Shown in pieces: positions 1 through 5,379 of a stretch of DNA of 8,072 nucleotides. Below the pieces are notes generated by a model. It saw only the letters and a list, made by a program, of their open reading frames with translations. It did not search any database and was not told where the DNA came from. How positions within the stretch are numbered: the first letter of the stretch is position 1; each line of letters opens with the position of its first letter. The DNA comes from an uncultured Collinsella sp. (GTDB taxonomy: Bacteria > Actinomycetota > Coriobacteriia > Coriobacteriales > Coriobacteriaceae): positions 1-8,072 of the forward strand of contig UQYA01000079.1 of the NCBI GenBank assembly GCA_900545165.1, in the 5' to 3' direction. A program made the translations under genes and the position numbers.

Positions 1-496
1 GCTGTTCGAGCGTCCCTATTACCATGGCAAGACGTTGCTTGAGCTGTATGTGGACGAGCCACCGGCGTCGCTTTCGCCTGCTTCGCTCAGGCGGCTCGAA
101 CAGGTGCGCGACACGCAGTATTTCTCGCGCTTTGGCATTTTGGACAAGGATCCTGCGACTGGTATGGTCGCGCTGCGTGACACGCGCACCGACCGTCGTT
201 TTGATGTCTACGACCCACATATCGTGCAAAAAGAGCACTGGCGCGATGGTGCGATTGCGGTGCGCATCGCGTGCATCGACGATGTTTGGCTAACGGCGGG
301 GCAGCTCTACCTCTACGACATTGCGCGCCTGAGCGATACGGCGGTCGACGGGCCTGGCGCGGTGCATCCCGAGGACGTAGAGGACGGTTTCGACACCTCG
401 TGTATCAGCTTCTTTTTGAGGCTGGTCCGCGACATCATGGGTGCCCAGGGGCGCTACGTAAAGACCCTCAACATCTACGAACAGGAATGGGAGTAG
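1..496 (+). CDS. 3' part of an unrecognised protein gene (5' end outside window)
   Basis: The reading frame is open from base 2 to the TAG at 494-496, giving about 164 residues, and it continues off the left edge. It begins in-frame with LFERPYYHGKTLLELYVDEP, so a TTG at 35 is not a credible start. The product is acidic and soluble-looking, with no membrane segment, signal peptide or cysteine cluster. The layout (a G-K-T-L-L-E-L-Y stretch, a run ending in an F-x-x-x-x-I-L-D segment, then V-A-L-R-D-T-R-T and D-V-Y-D) loosely recalls the middle of some SEC-C-type proteins of unknown function, but no SEC-C metal-binding motif is present, so I do not assign that family. It ends 36 bases before the first palindromic repeat, and no terminator is visible in the gap. 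That it is a real gene is fairly sure; its function is unknown. Confidence 0.75.
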   Translation, partial: LFERPYYHGKTLLELYVDEPPASLSPASLRRLEQVRDTQYFSRFGILDKDPATGMVALRDTRTDRRFDVYDPHIVQKEHWRDGAIAVRIACIDDVWLTAGQLYLYDIARLSDTAVDGPGAVHPEDVEDGFDTSCISFFLRLVRDIMGAQGRYVKTLNIYEQEWE

Positions 497-532
497 GGGA
501 TGGGCTGTTGCAGCGCCGCCGCCTGTTTATTT

Positions 533-828
533 GTCTCGCTCTGTAACGTCTAGGGACAAAAAACCGGTCTTCCTGTTACAGATCGAGATGAATGTTTGGG
601 CGCCGTTGGTTTGTCTAAATCTGTAACGTTTGGGGGCCTGGAGAACGTCTAACTGTTACAGATTGAGATGTTTGGAACCTGGCTGGGGATGTCTCAATCT
701 GTAACATCTACAGGCCAAAATTCGACCTAACTGTTACAGATCGAGACAAAGAGGTCTAATGCTGCGCGAACGTCTCGATCTGTAACGTTTGGCGGCTGCT
801 TGTGCCCGTAACTGCTACAGGTCGAGAC
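533..828. repeat. Palindromic repeat cluster 1 (four 57-base units)
   Basis: There are four imperfect palindromes of 57 bases each, at 533-589, 613-669, 691-747 and 772-828. Each has a 15-base left arm near GTCTCRATCTGTAAC, 27 internal bases and a 15-base right arm near GTTACAGATYGAGAC. Starts are 80, 78 and 81 bases apart, so this cluster is less regular than the other two. The arms are also more degenerate: the fourth right arm reads GCTACAGGTCGAGAC and the first left arm has GCTC in place of RATC. The cluster fills the space between the upstream unrecognised gene and the nuclease-like gene. After the fourth unit comes GTTTGTCAGCGGCGGCAA, which resembles the sequence after the last unit of cluster 2. 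No T-run follows any unit, so these are not ordinary terminators. No other gene is visible in 497-881. Confidence 0.9.
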
Positions 829-881
829 GTTTGTCAGCGGCGGCAACAGCGGCGATGGCCCATTTTTTCGATGTGGTGGTG

Positions 882-1925
882 ATGGAAGTGTCTAATACCG
901 TTTTTAAACACAAGCATGCAACACGTAACACCTTGGCGCGGAACAGGATGTTTGCGAGGCTCACGGAGGCGGCTGAACAAGGCGTGCTGCTTGTGACGCA
1001 CGACAATGCCGAGCTCATGTGGCTGCGGCGCCATGTAGGGACAGACGATATTGCGGAGCCCGAATCGCATCTATTCTGTTTTCAGCATGAATGGGATGCA
1101 TTGACACCGCCGGAGCGGGCGCGGTGGGCCATCAAGGGGCTTGCGGAGTTTCATCCCGATTGGGCGTTTTGGGGGTATGACGCCGCGCTGATATGGGGCC
1201 TGGAGGTGCCGAATGATCTGCTCGGGCCGCGTTACTTGGTCAAGACGGGTTGTTCGGTGGCGTTGAGTACGGGATATAGGCTGTTGCGTCCGCAGGCAGC
1301 GGGTGCGCTTGAGCGCGTCGACGGTGTGCGAGTGACGCCGTTTTGGCGCACGGTGGAGGATTGTCTGCTGCGTGCGCCGTTTTCGTATGGTCTGGCGATC
1401 GCCGATTCTGCATTGCGGGCAAGGGGCGTATCGCGCGATGACCTGTGCGAGCGTCTCCGCTCCGATTGCGAGGGCAGGCGAGGGTATCGCAGAGCTCAGG
1501 TGATTGCGTCGCATGCGGACGGGCTGTCCGAGAACGGCGGCGAGTCTCGCTTTCGGGCGTTCTTTATTGCATACGGCTTTCCGGTTCCGGAGTTGCAGGT
1601 GGAGTTTCGCGATCCGCTTGATCTGAGCCAAGTGTTTCGGGTCGATTATTTCTGGAGGCTCGAGGACGGGACGTGCGTGATTGGCGAGCTCGACGGAAAG
1701 GGGAAGTACACCTTGCAGAACGGCGAGGGTCGGGAGTCGGTCGACCCGTTCGTGGCAGAGCGTCAGCGGGAGTCCCATCTGACAATGCTCGGGCACAAGG
1801 TGCTTCGGTTCACGTTTGATGAGCTCAAGAACCCGGGAAAGCTGGTTGAAAAGATGAGGCTAGCGGGTATTCCGCAGCGGGCCGATTTGGCTGAGGGATG
1901 GAAGCGGCAGTGGTATGGGCACTGA
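882..1925 (+). CDS. AbiEi/DUF559-type protein with PD-(D/E)XK nuclease-like C-terminus
   Basis: The 347-residue protein has the arrangement seen in many actinobacterial proteins annotated as type IV toxin-antitoxin AbiEi-family or DUF559. There is a short N-terminal region where a winged helix is expected (LTEAAEQGVLLVTHDNAEL), a middle domain with HPDWAFWGYDAALIWGLEVP and TPFWRTVEDCLL, then a nuclease-like core. Core candidates, counted from this start, are E221 (GESR), D255 (FRVDYFW) and E269, D271, K273 in GELDGKGKY, the E-x-D-G pattern of the Vsr/DUF559 branch of PD-(D/E)XK folds. Family membership is inferred from these motifs; nuclease activity is not shown. No AbiEii toxin gene is adjacent. 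The start is uncertain: ATG 855, 882 and 948 all have weak ribosome binding sites, and a TTG at 789 would fall inside a repeat unit. I prefer 882. The gene is bracketed by palindromic clusters, the second beginning 8 bases after its stop. Confidence 0.8.
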   Translation: MEVSNTVFKHKHATRNTLARNRMFARLTEAAEQGVLLVTHDNAELMWLRRHVGTDDIAEPESHLFCFQHEWDALTPPERARWAIKGLAEFHPDWAFWGYDAALIWGLEVPNDLLGPRYLVKTGCSVALSTGYRLLRPQAAGALERVDGVRVTPFWRTVEDCLLRAPFSYGLAIADSALRARGVSRDDLCERLRSDCEGRRGYRRAQVIASHADGLSENGGESRFRAFFIAYGFPVPELQVEFRDPLDLSQVFRVDYFWRLEDGTCVIGELDGKGKYTLQNGEGRESVDPFVAERQRESHLTMLGHKVLRFTFDELKNPGKLVEKMRLAGIPQRADLAEGWKRQWYGH

Positions 1926-1933
1926 AGCGGACT

Positions 1934-2310
1934 GTCTCAATCTGTAACAACAGGGGACCGTTTGGCCTCGTAACTGTTACAGATCAAGACAAAAGGTTGG
2001 CTACCGCTAAAAGATCTCAATCTGTAACATCTAGAGGCCGAAAACCTGTCTACCTGTTACAGATTTAGACGTTTGACGATGGGGCTGGAGAATGTCTCGA
2101 TCTGTAACAACAAAGGACTGTTTTACCTTCTAACTGTTACAGATCGAGACGGAAGGTTGGCGGCTGACGAAAAATCTCAATCTGTAACATCTGGCGGCTG
2201 AAAACTGGTCTACCTGTTACAGATTGAGATAAAGGCTGGGCGTGTGACTGAAAATCTCAATCTGTAACATATGGGGGGTGTTTGGGGCCGTATCTGTTAC
2301 AGATTGAGAT
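1934..2310. repeat. Palindromic repeat cluster 2 (five 57-base units, exact 80-base period)
   Basis: There are five units at 1934-1990, 2014-2070, 2094-2150, 2174-2230 and 2254-2310. Starts are exactly 80 bases apart, every unit is 57 bases and every spacer is 23. The arms of the third, fourth and fifth units are perfect 15-base inverted repeats; the first two have two mismatches each. Units 1 and 3 have internal sequence starting AACA with a T-rich centre. Units 2 and 4 start ATCT with a GAAAA centre, so the pattern repeats every 160 bases. The spacers after units 1 and 3 share AAGGTTGGC near the left end. The last unit is followed by GTTTCGTCAGC, similar to the end of cluster 1. The region is AT-richer than the flanking genes and has no credible ORF. 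Confidence 0.95.
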
Positions 2311-2392
2311 GTTTCGTCAGCACGGCCAGAGCAACGCCGCGCTGTCTCCGTTTGCCCCTACATCTCTCTCTTCCCTCCGTTAACCGATATGT

Positions 2393-2423
2393 TTGACTTT
2401 AGTTCGCTGCATTAGGTGATAAT
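2393..2423 (+). promoter_or_regulatory. Candidate sigma-70-type promoter of the amidohydrolase gene
   Basis: TTGACT at 2393-2398 and GATAAT at 2418-2423 match the -35 and -10 consensus reasonably well, with a 19-base spacer that is longer than the ideal 17. They lie 40 bases before the chosen start codon at 2463, leaving a short leader with the ribosome binding site. The stretch from the end of repeat cluster 2 (2310) to 2392 contains nothing else I recognise. Confidence 0.45.
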
Positions 2424-2447
2424 GGACAAATGTTCAAGTTAATCGTG

Positions 2448-2456
2448 AGGGAGGAG
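2448..2456 (+). promoter_or_regulatory. Strong Shine-Dalgarno deciding the amidohydrolase start
   Basis: AGGGAGGAG contains a GGAGG core at 2450-2454, 8 bases before the ATG at 2463. An in-frame ATG at 2430 has no such site and would put this sequence inside the coding region, so 2463 is the better start. Confidence 0.8.
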
Positions 2457-2462
2457 CTCGAT

Positions 2463-3833
2463 ATGGCGTCTGCCGATCGTTCCACGTTGTTTATCAATGC
2501 GACCGTCCTGGATGGTTCGGAACATATGGAGCCGCAGCCCGACATGGCCGTGGTCGTTGAGCGTGGTCTCATCACGTGGATGGGGCCGAGTGCCGTGGCG
2601 CAGGCGCCTGCAGGTGCCGAGGTCATCGACCTGGCAGGGGCGTATCTCATGCCAGGCCTCATCAATATGCATGTGCATTTGTGCGGTTCGGGCAAGCCGG
2701 TTTCGGCGGGCGATGCGGGCGCGCTGATGAAGAAGCTCGATAATCCCGTGGGGCGCGCCATTGTCCGCCACATTCTTAAGGGCAGCGCCCAACAACAGCT
2801 GGCAAGTGGCGTGACCACGGTGCGCGGCGCGGGCGACCCGCTGTTTGCCGATCTTGCCGTGCGCGATGCTATTGATGCCGGCAGGTATCAGGGTCCTCGC
2901 GTGGTGGCGCCGGGAACGGGCATCACGGTGCCGGGCGGCCATGGTGCAGGCTTGTTCGCCCAGGTGGCCAACAGTCCCGCCGAGGCAGCCGAACAGGTGC
3001 GCGACCTGTATGCGCGCGGTGCCGACGTCATTAAACTGTTCGTAACGGGTGGCGTGTTCGACGCGACCGAGGTGGGCGAGCCGGGTGTGCTGCGTATGCC
3101 GGTGGAGGTTGCCGCAGCGGCGTGCAAGGCGGCGCACGAGGTTGACCTTCCGGTCATGGCCCATGTCGAGAGTACCGAAGGTGTGAAGGCCGCGCTTGAG
3201 GCCGGCGTTGACACGATTGAGCACGGCGCTCCGTTGACGCCCGAGATCCTGGAACTGTACCGCGGCGCCGCGGGCACGCAGCTTGAGGGGCGTGCGCCCA
3301 GCGTGACCTGCACCATCAGCCCGGCGCTGCCGTTTGTATTGCTCGACCCGGAAAAGACTCATTCGACTGACACGCAAAAGAAGAACGGCGACATCGTGTG
3401 CTCGGGCATTATCGAGAGCGCTCGTGCGGCGCTGGAAGCCGGTATCAAGGTAGGCCTGGGCACGGATTCGAGCTGCCCGTTCGTGACCCAGTACGACATG
3501 TGGCGCGAGGTGGCCTATTTTGCCAAGTACGTGGGCGTGAGCAACGCGTTTGCGCTGCATACGGCCACGCAGGTCAATGCCGAGCTGCTGGGCCTGGACG
3601 GCGAGACCGGCACAATCGAGTGCGGTAAGGCCGCTGATATCCTGGTGACGCGCGAGAACCCGCTCGATGATCTGTGCGCTCTGCGTGAGCCGATGCACGT
3701 GATGTGTCGCGGCGATTTGGTACGCAAACTCAAGGTGAAGCGTATCCCCGAAGTTGATAACGAGCTCGACACGATTATGGACATGCCTGCCGAGGCGTTG
3801 GCCGAGGAGCTTGCCCGCGACGGCGTAGCTTAG
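2463..3833 (+). CDS. Metal-dependent amidohydrolase, imidazolonepropionase/Xaa-Pro dipeptidase-like
   Basis: This 456-residue protein is of normal length for the COG1228-type amidohydrolases, a TIM-barrel metal-dependent hydrolase family. The metal-site pattern is complete: H70 and H72 in NMHVHL after the strand ending MPGL, a likely carboxylated lysine K191 in VIKLFVTGG, H234 in MAHVES, H254 in TIEHG, and the catalytic aspartate D335 in GLGTDSS. The N-terminal (about 1-62) and C-terminal (about 395-456) segments form the usual small beta-sandwich; A-x-D-I-L-V is the typical late strand. There is no signal peptide, so it should act in the cytosol. Relatives cleave Xaa-Pro or other N-acyl/peptide-like amides, but substrate cannot be read from sequence, and the lack of hut genes nearby argues against histidine degradation. 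It appears to be transcribed alone, with its own promoter and a terminator at 3882-3917. Confidence 0.9.
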   Translation: MASADRSTLFINATVLDGSEHMEPQPDMAVVVERGLITWMGPSAVAQAPAGAEVIDLAGAYLMPGLINMHVHLCGSGKPVSAGDAGALMKKLDNPVGRAIVRHILKGSAQQQLASGVTTVRGAGDPLFADLAVRDAIDAGRYQGPRVVAPGTGITVPGGHGAGLFAQVANSPAEAAEQVRDLYARGADVIKLFVTGGVFDATEVGEPGVLRMPVEVAAAACKAAHEVDLPVMAHVESTEGVKAALEAGVDTIEHGAPLTPEILELYRGAAGTQLEGRAPSVTCTISPALPFVLLDPEKTHSTDTQKKNGDIVCSGIIESARAALEAGIKVGLGTDSSCPFVTQYDMWREVAYFAKYVGVSNAFALHTATQVNAELLGLDGETGTIECGKAADILVTRENPLDDLCALREPMHVMCRGDLVRKLKVKRIPEVDNELDTIMDMPAEALAEELARDGVA

Positions 3834-3874
3834 GCGCTGGCGCGACGGCTTCATCGAATGATGTCGCTCCATGC

Positions 3875-3917
3875 AAAAAAGCCGAGGTCTCAACACGAGG
3901 CCTCGGATTTTATTTTG
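3875..3917. terminator. Bidirectional intrinsic terminator between convergent genes
   Basis: A 9-base-pair stem (CCGAGGTCT at 3882-3890 with AGGCCTCGG at 3898-3906, one G-U pair) has a 7-base loop. On the + strand it is followed by ATTTTATTTTG. On the - strand the run AAAAAA at 3875-3880 reads as six T after the stem. It therefore serves both the amidohydrolase gene ending at 3833 and the - strand zinc-ribbon gene ending at 3934. Confidence 0.85.
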
Positions 3918-3933
3918 TCCTATGGTGTGGCGG

Positions 3934-4407
3934 CTACGAGCGCGTCTCCATCTTGGCGTGGCACTTGGGGCAGGTGACGCGGATCTTGCCCTTGCCCTTG
4001 GGAACGGAGAGCATCTGGCCGCAGTTGGGGCACTTGAGGTATGCCGTAGTCTTGCGACCCTTCCACATCTTCTTGGCCGTGCGCTTGGCACGCTCAAAGT
4101 CTTCCTTACTGGTGCCGGCCGCGCGTGAGGTGCTGGCCGCTGCGGCCCCGCCGCCCAAGCTGGTGACGAACTTGCCCAAGCCGGGAACATTGGCAGTCGC
4201 GGCGACAAAGGCCTCGTTCTCCTTGCGACGTGCATCGATGTTTTTGGACAGGCCACGCAGCACGCCGAGTACGATGACGGCGATGGCGATCCAGCTGAGC
4301 CACTGGATGCGGGCCATCGATCCGATCATCGCGATGACGATGCCGGCAAAACCCATCACGATGGTGAGCTCGTCAGCACCATTGCGTCCTTTCATAAAGT
4401 CATTCAT
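3934..4407 (-). CDS. Small membrane protein with C-terminal zinc ribbon
   Basis: The predicted 157-residue protein starts MNDFMKGRNG. An AAAGG sequence lies about 8 bases upstream of the ATG at 4407, which favours this start over an ATG ten codons upstream. Two hydrophobic stretches, about residues 15-31 and 35-53, are likely membrane helices joined by a very short turn. A charged, alanine- and glycine-rich linker follows (about 54-120). The C-terminus holds a four-cysteine zinc ribbon: C126 and C129 in KCPNCGQ, and C146 and C149 in TCPKCH, with the lysine- and glycine-rich VPKGKGKIRV between them. Such ribbons bind zinc structurally and may touch nucleic acid or protein, but no specific function can be given. 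It is separated from csoR upstream on the same strand by 146 bases containing a REP-like palindrome, so it may be expressed separately. Confidence 0.85.
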   Translation of the reverse strand: MNDFMKGRNGADELTIVMGFAGIVIAMIGSMARIQWLSWIAIAVIVLGVLRGLSKNIDARRKENEAFVAATANVPGLGKFVTSLGGGAAAASTSRAAGTSKEDFERAKRTAKKMWKGRKTTAYLKCPNCGQMLSVPKGKGKIRVTCPKCHAKMETRS

Positions 4408-4440
4408 GCAAATTGCCTTTCGTTCGATATGCTGCACGCC

Positions 4441-4446
4441 TTTATA
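4441..4446 (-). promoter_or_regulatory. Possible -10 element for the zinc-ribbon gene
   Basis: On the - strand this reads TATAAA, 33 bases before the start codon at 4407. No convincing -35 is found at the right distance; the upstream bases belong to the REP-like palindrome. This is a weak call. Confidence 0.25.
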
Positions 4447-4462
4447 CCCGATTTAGAGCAAG

Positions 4463-4543
4463 GGGGACAGGTTAATCTGCACCAAGGTGGTGCAAACATT
4501 CCTGTCCCCGGAACGCCAAGACGGTGCAAAGTAGTCTGTCCCC
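4463..4543. repeat. REP-like palindrome with an extra half-copy
   Basis: An outer inverted repeat GGGGACAGG (4463-4471) / CCTGTCCCC (4501-4509) encloses a symmetrical 6-by-6-base mismatch and an inner stem TGCACCA (4478-4484) / TGGTGCA (4488-4494) with a 3-base loop. A second right half follows: GGTGCAAA at 4523-4530, then CTGTCCCC at 4536-4543. The palindrome-plus-half layout is typical of REP/BIME elements moved by REP-associated tyrosine transposases, but no such gene is in the window. On the - strand it lies just after csoR; there is no T-run, so it is not a standard terminator. Confidence 0.7.
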
Positions 4544-4553
4544 AATGCCCCAA

Positions 4554-4826
4554 TTACTTGGAGAGCTTGTCGACGACGCGTTCGATCTCGGCGAGCTTGG
4601 CGGCTTTGAGGTCTTCGTCGCCCGATTCGATTGCCGAAGTCACGCAGCCCTCGATATGCGCCTTGAGCACGTCGGCGTTAATGCGCGCGAGGAGCGCCTG
4701 TGTGGCCATGAGCTGCGTGGAAATATCGACGCAATAGCGGTCCTCATCGACCATCCGCAAGATGCCGTCGATCTGGCCGCGTGCCGTCTTGAGCATGCGG
4801 GTCACCGATTTATGGTCTGCCATCAT
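4554..4826 (-). CDS. csoR: CsoR-type Cu(I)-sensing transcriptional repressor
   Basis: This 90-residue protein is the usual size and all-helical type of the CsoR/RcnR/FrmR family (DUF156). The N-terminal K-T-A-R-G-Q-I-x-G-I-x-R-M-V and RYCVDI are family hallmarks. The Cu(I)-binding triad Cys-His-Cys is present as C32 (RYC), H57 and C61 (HIEGC), which favours a copper sensor over the formaldehyde (FrmR) or nickel/cobalt (RcnR) branches. The start at 4826 is preceded by GAGG with 7 bases between; the second codon is also ATG. It is the last gene of copA-copZ-csoR, 184 bases after copZ. In the known mechanism the apo-protein binds an operator and releases it on binding Cu(I). The matching operator here is at 7781-7797, so csoR is probably autoregulated through the operon. 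Confidence 0.93.
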   Translation of the reverse strand: MMADHKSVTRMLKTARGQIDGILRMVDEDRYCVDISTQLMATQALLARINADVLKAHIEGCVTSAIESGDEDLKAAKLAEIERVVDKLSK

Positions 4827-4868
4827 GGCGAGTCCTCGTTTCTGGTCGATCTTCCGGATGCCCCCGTC

Positions 4869-4935
4869 AGTTGCGGTGAAATAGTTCTTGTTCGCAGGCT
4901 TGAAGCGCTAAAACAGGAACTATTTCACCGCAACT
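4869..4935. repeat. Long near-perfect palindrome between copZ and csoR
   Basis: AGTTGCGGTGAAATAGTTC at 4869-4887 is exactly inverted at 4917-4935. Allowing one G-U pair, the arms extend to 24 bases (4869-4892 and 4912-4935) around a 19-base loop. There is no T-run on either strand and no obvious target-site duplication. It is likely a dispersed palindromic repeat or small non-autonomous element, and in the copper transcript it would form a very stable hairpin upstream of csoR. Confidence 0.85.
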
Positions 4936-5010
4936 TCTGAAGGGTTGGTTGAGTGGCGGTTGCCGAGCGGCTATGTCAGCCGGCAGTGGTGCCTGTTGGT
5001 GCGGCAGCTG

Positions 5011-5232
5011 CTACGCGGCGGTCACCGAAAGGGCGTGGAACTTCTCGCCCGCGGCCTCGACGGCGGCGGCGAGCTGCTCGGCAGTCACGGTGTCGGCGCA
5101 CTCCACCTGGACGGTCTGGGTCTCGTGATCGGCATCGGCGTCGGTCACGCCGGCAACGTTGAGCAGTGCCGTCTCGACAGTAGCGTCGCAGTGGCCGCAC
5201 ATAAGGCCAGACGTTTTAATTGTGTAACGCAT
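5011..5232 (-). CDS. copZ: CopZ-type cytosolic copper chaperone (single HMA domain)
   Basis: This 73-residue protein consists of one heavy-metal-associated domain with the ferredoxin-like pattern. The Cu(I)-binding loop is GLMCGHCDATVE, with C12 and C15 in an M-x-C-x-x-C motif, and the usual late element AAAVEAAGE is present. It carries Cu(I) in the cytosol and delivers it to CopA or exchanges it with CsoR. There is no signal peptide. The start has AAAGGA about 7 bases upstream. It lies between copA (147 bases upstream) and csoR, which is strong context. A histidine inside the CxxC loop (CGHC) is common in bacterial CopZ proteins. Confidence 0.92.
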   Translation of the reverse strand: MRYTIKTSGLMCGHCDATVETALLNVAGVTDADADHETQTVQVECADTVTAEQLAAAVEAAGEKFHALSVTAA

Positions 5233-5261
5233 GGGTATTCCTTTCTGTTATGTCGGCTTTC

Positions 5262-5347
5262 CCAGGCACCCGACCTTGACCTTCAAGCCGTCGCTCGCGT
5301 ACCAAAGTACGCGTCGCTCCTCTTTCAGGTCAATCTCGGGCACCTGG
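5262..5347. repeat. Imperfect 86-base hairpin between copA and copZ
   Basis: CCAGG (5262-5266) pairs with CCTGG (5343-5347). After 2-base mismatches, CCCGA (5269-5273) pairs with TCGGG (5336-5340), and TTGACCT (5276-5282) with AGGTCAA (5327-5333). An inner hairpin CGCGTAC (5296-5302) / GTACGCG (5307-5313) has a CAAA loop, and GTCGCTC is repeated on both sides of it (5290-5296 and 5313-5319). No T-run follows on the - strand. It could be a dispersed repeat or an intercistronic RNA structure. Confidence 0.65.
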
Positions 5348-5379
5348 AAAACCCGTTCTAAATGGACTTAATGGTGAGC

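Noticed and set aside
24..293. Small + strand frame at the left edge starting at ATG 24
   Set aside because: It overlaps the open frame 2-496 in another register and has an Arg/Ser-rich composition typical of shadow frames.
533..828. Integron attC sites
   Set aside because: The 57-base imperfect palindromes are in the attC size range, but the arm ends GTAAC/GTTAC do not fit RYYYAAC/GTTRRRY, there are no gene cassettes between units, and no integrase is visible.
1071..1796. 241-codon - strand frame opposite the nuclease-like gene
   Set aside because: The + strand frame has clear family motifs, while the antisense product shows none and no ribosome binding site.
1934..2310. CRISPR array
   Set aside because: Repeats are inverted pairs on alternating strands, the sequences between them are partly conserved and not unique, lengths alternate 27 and 23, and no cas gene is present.
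1934..2310. Series of intrinsic terminators
   Set aside because: The stems are not followed by T-runs on either strand and recur every 80 bases, which serves no terminator purpose.
2439..4256. Long - strand open frame opposite the amidohydrolase gene
   Set aside because: It is arginine- and histidine-rich, has no recognisable domain or ribosome binding site and crosses the terminator; it is a by-product of GC-rich codons in the real gene.
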